Below are positions 7,055 through 13,203 of a stretch of 13,203 bases of DNA, one piece after another. This DNA comes from an uncultured Eubacteriales bacterium (GTDB lineage Bacteria > Bacillota > Clostridia > Oscillospirales > Butyricicoccaceae). The stretch spans positions 1-13,203 of the forward strand of contig CATJIY010000117.1 in assembly GCA_949740695.1 (NCBI GenBank), written 5' to 3'. A model generated the notes under the pieces. That model had not been told where the DNA came from and did not search any database. It was given only the letters and a program-made list of their open reading frames with translations. The position numbers were made by a program, and so were the translations under genes. The stretch's first letter is position 1. Each line of letters starts with the position of its first letter.

Positions 7055-7083
7055 TTGCCAAACCAGCCGGTTAGCGGTATGAT
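7055..7083 (+). promoter_or_regulatory. Promoter of the NUDIX-like/GNAT gene
   Basis: -35 TTGCCA (7055-7060), a 17-bp spacer and -10 TATGAT (7078-7083). Transcription would start near 7090, just past the in-frame ATG at 7086. This supports the later start at 7125. Confidence 0.65.
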
Positions 7084-7124
7084 AAATGCAAATCCGCCAG
7101 CAGAACTGGGGAGGGGTAAGGGTC

Positions 7125-8924
7125 ATGGATTGGAGTTTTCGAGAATTTTTGAGCATCCTCAGCGATGGGATTATCCCCATCGCTGGCGCGGCGGTTACCT
7201 ATTATCAAGTGAGGGAGGCCCAGCAGGAAAAACGGGGCCGCAATTTTGTTATGGCAAACGATGTTTCTCCCGAGGATCGAGGAGAATACGCCGAGCAGTG
7301 TTTGGATATGTACCGCAAAAAATATGCCAAAGAGATTCGAGAAGGAACAGTGGTGGTACGCCACTTGATTTATCCGCCGGAGTGGATCCAGAGCAAAGAG
7401 AATTTTCATTTTTATCCACTGCGGCGGATGCCGGTGACCATCTCTCAAACTTTTTGGGACAAAAAGCCGCCTTGGGCTGGCTTTTTGCCCTATCCCCGGG
7501 AAGGATTTACTTACAATAAAAAGCAGCTGTTAGCGGGACAGAGTCTGCTCTTTAATGGAAAGCTTTTTGCTTTAGAGGATATCAAAGGGGATCTGAATCA
7601 GGGAACGCTAGAACTGACCGTAAAAAACGGAGGCTATTTTGATCTGCTGGACACCTGTGAATATCTGGTATATGAGCTTTCTCACGCAAGGAAGATCCGG
7701 CGGAAAAAGCCGCCCTACCGTTTGGGGTTTAGATCAGCCCTGCCATGCCGGAACCGTCAGGGCGACCTGATGGACTTGACGAACCGGTTTGCCGGAATCG
7801 GGATTAACAACGCCACCATTCTGTACCATGTAGACAGTCCGGCGGACGACGGTGATCCCCAGGGTTCCCGGTGTAAACGGTCTTATATTTTGTTGCACCA
7901 ACGGTCGGGCAGAGTGGCTGAGGGACGGGGGGCTATCCATGTGATTCCCGCTGGGTCCTATCAGCCGGTGGGACCGGAATTGCGCTCAGCCTTTAATCGG
8001 GATTTGTCGAATACGGTGTACCGGGAATTTGGCGAGGAGCTGTTGAATGTGGATGAGTTTTCCCATCTCAGCGAGGAAGGCGTGCTGGAAGAAAAGTACC
8101 GCCGGTGGGAGGTGCTGCTATTGGGATTGGGCTTTGAGCCGGTGAACACCAAGATCGAGGTGCTTACCGCGATGAAGGTGGATGTGAATCTGCAAGAAAA
8201 CCGGCGGTTGTTTGGCGGGGCGTATACGTTGGAGGGACTGGAAAGCTATTTTGAGACCAATTATGAAGGGACGCTGATATTGGCGCCGCTAACCGAAAAG
8301 AATCTGTACCAATATCAGCGGGACCCCCGTACCACGCCGGCTTGTAAAGAAATTTTGACCGTGATATTGGAACATCTGGATTATTTTGAGCGTCCGGCAG
8401 AATCCGACGAAGAAAACCATAAGGGGAATCAGGAAATGTATACGTTTCGGCAGGCGGAAGCGGAAGATGTGGATGAGATTTTTTCCTTGTATCAGGCCAG
8501 GGTACTGTGGATGGAAGAGCAAGGGATTCGCCAGTGGAATGTAACAGGATATTTGGAAGCTTATCCCAAGTCCTATTATCAAGAGCAGCAGCGGCAGGGA
8601 GCGCTGTACGCGCTAAAAAAGGAAGAACGAATTGTTGGAGCGGTGGCGCTGCGGTCTGAAGATGAGCACTGGACGGAACAAGCGGATCGCCCCGCTTATT
8701 ACGTTCACAATCTGGTAACCGCGCTTGGCGTTGGAGGTGCGGGAAGGGAAATGCTACTACAGGCGGAAAAACTAGCCGCAGATAGCGGCCGGAGTTGTCT
8801 CCGGCTGGACTGCGCGGCGGACAACAATTTTTTAAACGGATACTATGCGGCCTTGGGATATCGCGCCGTCGGACATTGCCGGGAAGGGCGGTATTATGGA
8901 AATCTGCGGGAAAAAGGGCTATGA
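7125..8924 (+). CDS. NUDIX-like domain fused to a GNAT acetyltransferase
   Basis: Predicted protein of 599 aa. A short hydrophobic stretch lies near the N-terminus (about residues 10-28), followed by an unrecognised alpha/beta region (about 30-240). Next comes a divergent NUDIX-like segment: HVIPAGSYQP (272-281), then YREFGEELL (299-307), which matches the REUxEE part of the NUDIX box. The spacing from the glycine is longer than canonical, and the glycine after EE is replaced. From residue 438 a complete GNAT domain follows, starting MYTFRQAEAEDVDEI. It has GIRQWN, an acetyl-CoA loop GVGGAGREML and a C-terminal RLDCAADNNFLNGYYAALGY. Start 7125 has GGGGAGGGG upstream; an earlier ATG at 7086 falls at or before the predicted transcription start. 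NUDIX enzymes hydrolyse nucleotide-diphosphate compounds and GNATs acetylate amines. The substrate of neither half is visible. The N-terminal region is large and unassigned. Confidence 0.75.
   Translation: MDWSFREFLSILSDGIIPIAGAAVTYYQVREAQQEKRGRNFVMANDVSPEDRGEYAEQCLDMYRKKYAKEIREGTVVVRHLIYPPEWIQSKENFHFYPLRRMPVTISQTFWDKKPPWAGFLPYPREGFTYNKKQLLAGQSLLFNGKLFALEDIKGDLNQGTLELTVKNGGYFDLLDTCEYLVYELSHARKIRRKKPPYRLGFRSALPCRNRQGDLMDLTNRFAGIGINNATILYHVDSPADDGDPQGSRCKRSYILLHQRSGRVAEGRGAIHVIPAGSYQPVGPELRSAFNRDLSNTVYREFGEELLNVDEFSHLSEEGVLEEKYRRWEVLLLGLGFEPVNTKIEVLTAMKVDVNLQENRRLFGGAYTLEGLESYFETNYEGTLILAPLTEKNLYQYQRDPRTTPACKEILTVILEHLDYFERPAESDEENHKGNQEMYTFRQAEAEDVDEIFSLYQARVLWMEEQGIRQWNVTGYLEAYPKSYYQEQQRQGALYALKKEERIVGAVALRSEDEHWTEQADRPAYYVHNLVTALGVGGAGREMLLQAEKLAADSGRSCLRLDCAADNNFLNGYYAALGYRAVGHCREGRYYGNLREKGL
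8436..8924 (+). other. Possible internal translation start giving a stand-alone GNAT
   Basis: Inside the fusion gene, ATG 8436 begins exactly where the GNAT domain begins. It is preceded by AAGGGG 9 nt upstream. Translation from here would give a 162-aa protein, the usual length of a single GNAT enzyme. The reading frame is the same as that of the fusion. This is a candidate only. Confidence 0.35.
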
Positions 8925-8949
8925 TTTTTCTAAACCGTTGCTGGCAGCT

Positions 8950-8979
8950 GTAAAAACTTTTTACTGGAGCTAGCTCCAG
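8950..8979. promoter_or_regulatory. Two abutting palindromes, likely operator
   Basis: GTAAAAA-C-TTTTTAC (8950-8964) abuts the perfect 16-bp palindrome CTGGAGCTAGCTCCAG (8964-8979). The second ends 3 bp before a predicted -35 at 8983. Neither is followed by a T-run on the matching strand, so a terminator is unlikely and a regulator-binding site is more likely. Confidence 0.5.
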
Positions 8980-8982
8980 GAC

Positions 8983-9011
8983 TTGCAGGAGCGGTCAAAC
9001 TATGCTATCAT
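8983..9011 (+). promoter_or_regulatory. Probable promoter of the DUF362 gene
   Basis: -35 TTGCAG (8983-8988), a 17-bp spacer and -10 TATCAT (9006-9011). Transcription would start near 9018, leaving a leader of about 240 nt that contains the inverted-repeat element. The whole gap 8925-9256 holds no gene: palindromes, this promoter and the element account for most of it. No clear terminator for the preceding fusion gene was found. Confidence 0.55.
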
Positions 9012-9061
9012 ACCGATATCGATTGAGGCGAAAAGGGCGTTTTTAGGTTGTCTGCCGCCTC

Positions 9062-9226
9062 TAGGGCCTGTTTGAAAAATTAAAAACACCGTCTTTTTCG
9101 CCAACCAGTCGCGCCTGCTGCGGCAAAAATGCTCGGGTTACACAAAGTAGCCCTGCACTTTTTGCCTTGTATCCACACCTGGTTGGCAAAAAATCCAGCA
9201 TTTTCTCTATTTTCAAACAAGGCCTA
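9062..9226. repeat. 165-bp MITE-like imperfect inverted-repeat element
   Basis: The ends are TAGGGCCTGTTTGAAAAAT and ATTTTCAAACAAGGCCTA, near-perfect inverted copies. The inverted similarity continues inward: CTTTTTCGCCAACCAG against CTGGTTGGCAAAAAA, and GGCAAAAATGC with GGGTTAC against GTAGCCC with GCACTTTTTGCC. Nearly the whole element can therefore fold into one long hairpin. Each end carries TA, consistent with a TA target duplication as in Tc1/mariner or IS630-type MITEs. No coding potential of note. It lies just upstream of the DUF362 ribosome site. Whether it is repeated elsewhere in the genome cannot be seen here. Confidence 0.65.
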
Positions 9227-9256
9227 AAGTGATAAAGAAAAAGGAGCGTACGATCA

Positions 9257-10375
9257 ATGGCATCTAAAGTTTACTTTACGGACTTTACCGCTCGAAGAGA
9301 GAATATTCCGCAAAAGCTGCGCCGCTTAATGATTACGGCAGGCATTAAAAACATTGATTTCAACAAAAAGTATACTTGCATCAAGCTGCATATGGGCGAA
9401 CCGGGCAATATGGCCTATCTTCGTCCGCAATATGCCAAGGCGGTTGCCGACCTGGTGCGGGAGCTGGGGGGAAAGCCCTTTCTTAGTGACGCAAATACGC
9501 TTTATGTTGGCCGCCGGAAAGATGCGCTGGAGCATCTGGACGCTGCTTATGAAAACGGGTTTACGCCCTTTTCCACCGGGTGTCAGGTGATTATTGCCGA
9601 TGGGCTAAAAGGTACTGACGAAGCGCTAATACCGGTAAATGGTGGACAGTATGTGAAGGAAGCCAAAATTGGCCGGGCTTTTATGGACGCCGATGTATTT
9701 ATCTCGCTTACGCATTTTAAAGGGCATGGAGCCAGCGGATTTGGCGGATGTTTGAAGAATATCGGCATGGGTTGCGGCTCTCGGGCGGGCAAGATGGAGA
9801 TGCACAGCCAAGGCAAACCAGAGGTCAACTTTGACAAATGTATTGGTTGCCGGGTCTGCGGTAAAAACTGTGCCCACGACGCCATCTTTTACGAAGGGGG
9901 CAAAGCCCATATCAATGAAGATGTGTGCGTAGGTTGCGGCAGGTGTATCGGAGTTTGCCCCATGGACGCCGTCGTTCCCATGTGGGATGAAGCTGCCGAA
10001 GTGCTCAACTGCAAAATTGCCGAGTATACCAAGGCTGTGGTAGAGGGGAGGCCCTGCTTCCATATTAATATTGTGGCCGATGTTTCCCCCAACTGTGATT
10101 GTGAAGGATGCAACGATATGCCCATCATTCCCGATGTGGGTATGTTTGCTTCTTTGGATCCTATCGCTTTGGACCAGGCTTGCGTGGACGCGGTAAACCA
10201 GCAAACCGCCAATAAGGGCAGCTTGCTGGAGGAAGCCATTCAGGAGGCGGGGATAGAGGCTCCGGTAAGCGATCACTTTAAGCGGATTCACCCAGACACT
10301 TGCTGGCAGGCCGGGTTGGAGCATGGCGAAGATCTGGGCTTGGGTAGCCGGGAATATGAGCTGGTGAAAATTTGA
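9257..10375 (+). CDS. DUF362-domain protein with two [4Fe-4S] clusters
   Basis: Predicted protein of 372 aa. An N-terminal DUF362 region (about residues 1-180), with VFISLTHFKGHGASGFGGCLKN as its signature (written in full span 150-171), is interrupted by a bacterial ferredoxin insert. The insert has Cys195, 198, 201 and 205 (CIGCRVCGKNC) and Cys224, 227, 230 and 234 (CVGCGRCIGVCP), the classic spacing for two [4Fe-4S] clusters. The C-terminal part has the family's cysteine-rich NCDCEGCNDMP and SLDPIALDQACVDAV. No signal peptide, so cytoplasmic. The protein probably handles low-potential electrons or Fe-S chemistry in an anaerobe; the precise reaction of this family is not established. ATG 9257 has AAAGGAG upstream. 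It appears to be a single-gene unit between its own promoter and a strong terminator. Confidence 0.9.
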   Translation: MASKVYFTDFTARRENIPQKLRRLMITAGIKNIDFNKKYTCIKLHMGEPGNMAYLRPQYAKAVADLVRELGGKPFLSDANTLYVGRRKDALEHLDAAYENGFTPFSTGCQVIIADGLKGTDEALIPVNGGQYVKEAKIGRAFMDADVFISLTHFKGHGASGFGGCLKNIGMGCGSRAGKMEMHSQGKPEVNFDKCIGCRVCGKNCAHDAIFYEGGKAHINEDVCVGCGRCIGVCPMDAVVPMWDEAAEVLNCKIAEYTKAVVEGRPCFHINIVADVSPNCDCEGCNDMPIIPDVGMFASLDPIALDQACVDAVNQQTANKGSLLEEAIQEAGIEAPVSDHFKRIHPDTCWQAGLEHGEDLGLGSREYELVKI

Positions 10376-10395
10376 TAACTTATTGAGCGCGAAGC

Positions 10396-10431
10396 ATATA
10401 AAAAGGACGGGATCTCCCGTCCTTTTTATAT
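10396..10431. terminator. Bidirectional terminator between convergent genes
   Basis: A perfect 36-bp palindrome: ATATAAAAAGGACGGGA, a central TC, then TCCCGTCCTTTTTATAT. The GC core AGGACGGGA/TCCCGTCCT is flanked by an A-run on one side and a T-run on the other. It therefore works on both strands, ending the DUF362 gene (stop 10375) from the left and the histidine kinase (stop 10462) from the right. Confidence 0.9.
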
Positions 10432-10461
10432 AGGAAACTATGGATTTAAGGGGAAGCTGTT

Positions 10462-11535
10462 TCAAGGGGCAGCAAGACAGGATGAATCGTCCGGCGGCAA
10501 TGAAGCGTTTTGCTTCGGTAAAATTACCGTAAAAGCACTGCCTTGTCCTAGTTGGCTCTGGACGGTGATCTGCCCGCCGCAAAGCTGAACGATCCGCTGG
10601 GCCAGACTCAGTCCCAGGCCGTTGCCTTCCTGTTTGCGGGAGGGGTCGCCCTGATAAAATTTATCAAAAATATGCCGCTGTACATCCGGACTCATTCCCG
10701 GCCCCTGATCGGTTACTTGGAAGTAAATTTCCTGGGCTTTCTCGGTAAGCTGAACCGAGAGCAGCCCGCCCTTTGGACTGAATTTGATTCCATTGCGCAA
10801 AAGGTTGGACCAAACATGGTATAGAAGGCCTTCACTGCCGTTATACCGCAGCTCCGGCAAGCAAAGTTTTAGATCCAACTGTTTTTCTGCCCACAGAGGT
10901 TCCAATTCTACCATCACCTGGCGGAGCTGCTCATCCAGCCGGTAAGGGGCAGTACCTGCCTGGCTGGTTTGCTGTTCCAGCTTGGTGAGCAACAGAATAT
11001 TGCTCACCAGATCGGAAAGCCGGCTAGCGCTGTCCAGAATTTTTTGAACACACTCGGCCTGTTCCTCTAGGGGTAAGGCCGGGTCTTGGAGCAGGACGGC
11101 ATAGCCCTCAATGGCGGTGAGCGGGGTTTTAAATTCATGGGATACGTTGGCGGTGAAGTCAGTCCGCAGGGTCTCAATGGTTTGCAGTTCTTTTGCCATC
11201 ATATTAAAGCTGTGGTAGGTGTCACGAAACTCCTCTACCGCCCCATCGTAGGTCAGATTCAGGTCAAAGTTTCCTCGGGCGATCTGCTGGGAAGCTTCGC
11301 TAAGGCGGGTTACCGGTTGGATGATTACCCGGCTTATAATCATAGTGAGTACTGCGCCTACCGCGGCCACTGCCACCGCAACACATAGCAGCAAAATGGT
11401 GGCGTCCGACTGAAGCACTCCAAATCCATAAAGAATTACTGCTACCAGGGTAGCCACGCCCGCGCCTGCCAGTACAATGATGCAAGACAGAAAAAAATAC
11501 CGCAGCTTTTTATTGCGCCACAAGAGGTTAGCCAT
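10462..11535 (-). CDS. Sensor histidine kinase, short-loop (intramembrane-sensing) type
   Basis: Predicted protein of 357 aa. Two membrane spans (about residues 13-36 and 46-68) are separated by only about ten residues, so there is almost no outside sensor domain. HAMP (about 69-122) and HisKA follow, with His133 in NVSHEFKTPLT as the autophosphorylation site. The HATPase has an N box SNLLRNGIKFS (Asn248; G in place of the usual A after it), G1 DQGPGM, F box FDKFYQGD and G2 GNGLGLS. All catalytic elements look intact. ATG 11535 is chosen because it overlaps the response regulator stop (11528) by 8 bp, the usual layout for a coupled pair; the longer frame from 11577 would overlap far more. The layout resembles kinases that sense envelope or antibiotic stress through partner membrane proteins. 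No such transporter partner is in the window. Confidence 0.92.
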   Translation of the reverse strand: MANLLWRNKKLRYFFLSCIIVLAGAGVATLVAVILYGFGVLQSDATILLLCVAVAVAAVGAVLTMIISRVIIQPVTRLSEASQQIARGNFDLNLTYDGAVEEFRDTYHSFNMMAKELQTIETLRTDFTANVSHEFKTPLTAIEGYAVLLQDPALPLEEQAECVQKILDSASRLSDLVSNILLLTKLEQQTSQAGTAPYRLDEQLRQVMVELEPLWAEKQLDLKLCLPELRYNGSEGLLYHVWSNLLRNGIKFSPKGGLLSVQLTEKAQEIYFQVTDQGPGMSPDVQRHIFDKFYQGDPSRKQEGNGLGLSLAQRIVQLCGGQITVQSQLGQGSAFTVILPKQNASLPPDDSSCLAAP

Positions 11536-12205
11536 TGCGCCGCACCACCTTGTATCCCAAACCCCGGACGGTGACAATTTCCAGATCAGGACTTCCTCGC
11601 AGACGATCTCGCAAACGGTTGATATGAACGTCCACCGTATGGGTATCGGTTTCAGAGGTTACTCCCCAGATGTCGTCCATCAGCTGCTGCCGGGTAAAAA
11701 TTTGCCCCGGGTAAGAGGCTAACTTATATAGCAGCTGAAATTCCTTTTGAGGCAGCACCGCCGAGGTTTCCCCTTGACGAAGGGTGAAAAGATCGTATTC
11801 CAAAATGGTGCTGCCGACCGTCAATTGCCGGTCGGCAATGGTTTTTGCCCGGCGAAGCAGCGCGTTAACCCGCAGCACCATTTCGTTGACGTTGACCGGT
11901 TTAATCATATAGTCGTCGGCGCCCGAAAGAAAACCCTGCTGTAGATCCAAAAACCGATCCCGAGCAGTAATCATCAACACTGGGATCTGGGATCCCGCGT
12001 CCCGGAGGGTCTGGACCAATTCATAGCCGTCTACCTGGGGCATCATCACATCCGAGATAATCAAATCCACATACGCTTGTTCCAACAGGTCCAGCGCTTC
12101 CCGGCCATCGGCGGCGGGAAGAGGTGTAAAGCCGCTTCTGGACAACACCCGGCAGAACAGCTGGCGCAGTTCGGCGTCGTCCTCAGCCACTAAGATTCGG
12201 AACAT
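11528..12205 (-). CDS. OmpR/PhoB-family response regulator
   Basis: Predicted protein of 225 aa. The receiver domain (about residues 1-115) has acidic Asp9/Asp10, phosphoacceptor Asp52 in IISDVMMPQVDG, Thr80 and Lys102 in YMIKP. The C-terminal winged-helix domain (about 127-225) has LPQKEFQLLYKLA, TRQQLMDDIWG and the recognition region DTHTVDVHINRLRDRLR, then VRGLGYKV. ATG 12205 is preceded by AAAGGGGG. The longer frame to 12286 adds residues unlike any receiver start and crosses the likely promoter. It is the first gene of a two-gene unit with the kinase. Its target genes are unknown; possible operator repeats lie upstream at 12290-12315, between it and DegV. Confidence 0.94.
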   Translation of the reverse strand: MFRILVAEDDAELRQLFCRVLSRSGFTPLPAADGREALDLLEQAYVDLIISDVMMPQVDGYELVQTLRDAGSQIPVLMITARDRFLDLQQGFLSGADDYMIKPVNVNEMVLRVNALLRRAKTIADRQLTVGSTILEYDLFTLRQGETSAVLPQKEFQLLYKLASYPGQIFTRQQLMDDIWGVTSETDTHTVDVHINRLRDRLRGSPDLEIVTVRGLGYKVVRRNG

Positions 12206-12231
12206 AAAAGAAACCAGCCCCCTTTCAAAGA

Positions 12232-12240
12232 ATTGTACCA
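12232..12240 (-). promoter_or_regulatory. Extended -10 promoter of the two-component genes
   Basis: On the minus strand the sequence reads TGGTACAAT (12240 to 12232), that is TGn-TACAAT, an extended -10. It starts transcription about 20 nt before the AAAGGGGG ribosome site. No good -35 is seen at 17 bp, which fits an extended -10 or an activator-dependent promoter. Confidence 0.45.
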
Positions 12241-12288
12241 TAACACGGGGATTTGGGAAAGAGGGTTGTCCGGGAAATATCAACAAAA

Positions 12289-12316
12289 ATTGATCTTCTG
12301 TTGAAGTCCAGTTGAA
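12289..12316. promoter_or_regulatory. Three TTGA direct repeats with 11-bp period, candidate response-regulator operator
   Basis: ATTGAT (12289-12294), GTTGAA (12300-12305) and GTTGAA (12311-12316) give TTGA at 12290, 12301 and 12312, exactly 11 bp apart. OmpR-family regulators typically bind direct repeats of about this period. The site lies between the divergent response regulator and DegV genes. Just downstream is an AT-rich TAGAATAAAAT (12327-12337), a possible -10 region for DegV with no well-spaced -35. Confidence 0.45.
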
Positions 12317-12383
12317 AAAACGGCGATAGAATAAAATCAGGAAAATATTCGGTTATGGGTTTGATTTTTTTTGGAGGTATGAT

Positions 12384-13203
12384 ATGAGCGAGCAAGCGAT
12401 TCGCATCAGCGCGGACAGCACATGTGACCTGTCTCCTGCGCTTTTGACGGCATATGGAGTTGAAACTTTGCCTCTTTACGTGGTGATGGACGGCGTATCT
12501 TATCGGGATGGCATTGACATCACGCCGGAAGAATTGTATGAAAAGATTCGACAAACAAATAAAATCGGCTCTACCGCCGCCATTAACGTGGATGAATATA
12601 GCACTTTTTTCACCCGTCTGCGGCAGGACTGCCAGGGCGTAGTACATTTTACCATCAGCAGCGAGATGTCTTCTTGTTACCAAAACGCCTGTATTGCTGC
12701 CGCTGAAGTAGGGGGCGTTTATGTGGTGGACAGCCGTAATCTTTCTACTGGCATCGGCCACTTGGCTCTGCGGGCCGCTGAACTGGCCAGGGAAGGTATG
12801 GCCGCTCAGGAAATTGCCGCTCATATGGACCGGATCAAGGAAAAGCTGGACGTGTCTTTTGTCCCCAACACTCTGGAGTTTTTGCGGATGGGCGGCCGGT
12901 GCTCGGCAGTGGCCGCGCTGGGGGCGAATCTGCTGCGGATTAAGCCCTGTATTCAGGTGAAGGAAGGGAATATGGGCGTGGGGAAAAAATATACCGGCAA
13001 TATGGAAACTGTTTTGCAAAAATACGTCCGAGACCGGCTGGCCAACTCGGAAGAACTGAATCTATCCCGCATTTTTATCACCCATTCGGGCATTGAAGAA
13101 AAATATATTCAGTTTACCCGGGAAACCTTACTGGCCTGCGCTCCCTTCCGGGAGGTGCTGGTGACCCAAGCGGGTTGTACGGTGTCCAATCATTGCGGGC
13201 CTG
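12384..13203 (+). CDS. DegV/FakB-family fatty-acid-binding protein, cut by the right edge
   Basis: 273 codons are open to the edge and no stop is reached. The N-terminus IRISADSTCDLSP matches the DegV fatty-acid-binding start. DGVSYRDGIDITPEELYEKI, GSTAAINVDEY, HFTISSEMSSCYQNA, VVDSRNLSTGIG and FLRMGGRCSAVAALGANLLRIKP are typical blocks (shown at positions 36-220). The near-end CTVSNHCGPG fits the conserved C-terminal HxGPG motif, so only a short tail is missing. Known from the family: these proteins hold a fatty acid and, as FakB, present it to the kinase FakA for phosphorylation. FakA is not in the window, and Clostridia often have several DegV copies. ATG 12384 follows TTGGAGG at 6-nt spacing; a nearer ATG at 12379 stops after two codons. 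Confidence 0.92.
   Translation, partial: MSEQAIRISADSTCDLSPALLTAYGVETLPLYVVMDGVSYRDGIDITPEELYEKIRQTNKIGSTAAINVDEYSTFFTRLRQDCQGVVHFTISSEMSSCYQNACIAAAEVGGVYVVDSRNLSTGIGHLALRAAELAREGMAAQEIAAHMDRIKEKLDVSFVPNTLEFLRMGGRCSAVAALGANLLRIKPCIQVKEGNMGVGKKYTGNMETVLQKYVRDRLANSEELNLSRIFITHSGIEEKYIQFTRETLLACAPFREVLVTQAGCTVSNHCGP

Noticed and set aside
8958..8990. MerR-type promoter with the 16-bp palindrome as spacer
   Set aside because: With a 19-bp spacer after TTTACT the -10 would be GCAGGA, which is not a promoter element. The palindrome lies upstream of a better promoter instead.
9626..10582. Long minus-strand open frame (318 codons) opposite the DUF362 gene
   Set aside because: The plus strand encodes a protein with two clear ferredoxin motifs. 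The minus frame has no recognisable domain and runs through the perfect bidirectional terminator.
12225..13019. Minus-strand open frame (264 codons) opposite DegV
   Set aside because: It overlaps a clear DegV gene and the promoter region of the response regulator, and has no family features.
1..13203. tRNA, rRNA or CRISPR arrays
   Set aside because: None seen on reading both strands. Small or divergent RNAs could be missed without a covariance search.

Overview
The window looks like chromosomal DNA from an anaerobic Gram-positive Firmicute of the class Clostridia, probably the Oscillospiraceae/Ruminococcaceae. This rests on strong AGGAGG-type ribosome sites, promoters close to the TTGACA/TATAAT consensus, moderate GC content, and the gene families present: XpaC/TelA, TPM, a DUF362 ferredoxin protein, DegV, and a signal-peptide protein with a copper-amine-oxidase-N-like domain. 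The taxonomic placement is inference; no rRNA or tRNA gene is present.

Layout. Positions 1-110 hold two tandem hairpins, the second of which looks like the terminator of a gene off the left edge. From 259 to 3505 a promoter, three genes and a terminator form one probable operon: an XpaC-like membrane protein (381-1070), TelA (1194-2336) and a TPM-domain membrane protein with a glycine-rich tail (2475-3419). This resembles a cell-envelope stress module. From 3642 to 10431 come short, mostly single-gene units, most with their own promoter and terminator. They are a small coiled-coil membrane protein on the minus strand (3687-3983, TTG start), a divergent secreted protein with a degenerate polysaccharide-deacetylase-like C-terminal half (4099-5256), a complete phage-type terminase large subunit with no other phage gene nearby (5400-6950), a NUDIX-like/GNAT fusion (7125-8924) and a DUF362 double-[4Fe-4S] protein (9257-10375). 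A 165-bp imperfect inverted-repeat element (9062-9226), MITE-like, lies between the DUF362 gene and its predicted promoter. A perfect 36-bp palindrome (10396-10431) serves as a two-way terminator.

The right part carries a minus-strand two-component system: an OmpR-type response regulator (11528-12205) overlapping its histidine kinase (10462-11535) by 8 bp. A DegV/FakB-type fatty-acid-binding protein (12384 to the edge) is divergent from it. The shared intergenic region contains three TTGA repeats spaced exactly 11 bp apart, the spacing expected of an OmpR-family operator.

The best candidates for something undescribed are the orphan terminase, which has its own promoter with a palindrome over the -35 box, and the adjacent NUDIX-like/GNAT fusion, which may also make a stand-alone GNAT from an internal start. 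Nothing in the sequence proves that these two act together. Several gene starts below are placed later than the longest open frame, because predicted promoters fall inside the extended frames and good ribosome sites lie at the later starts.
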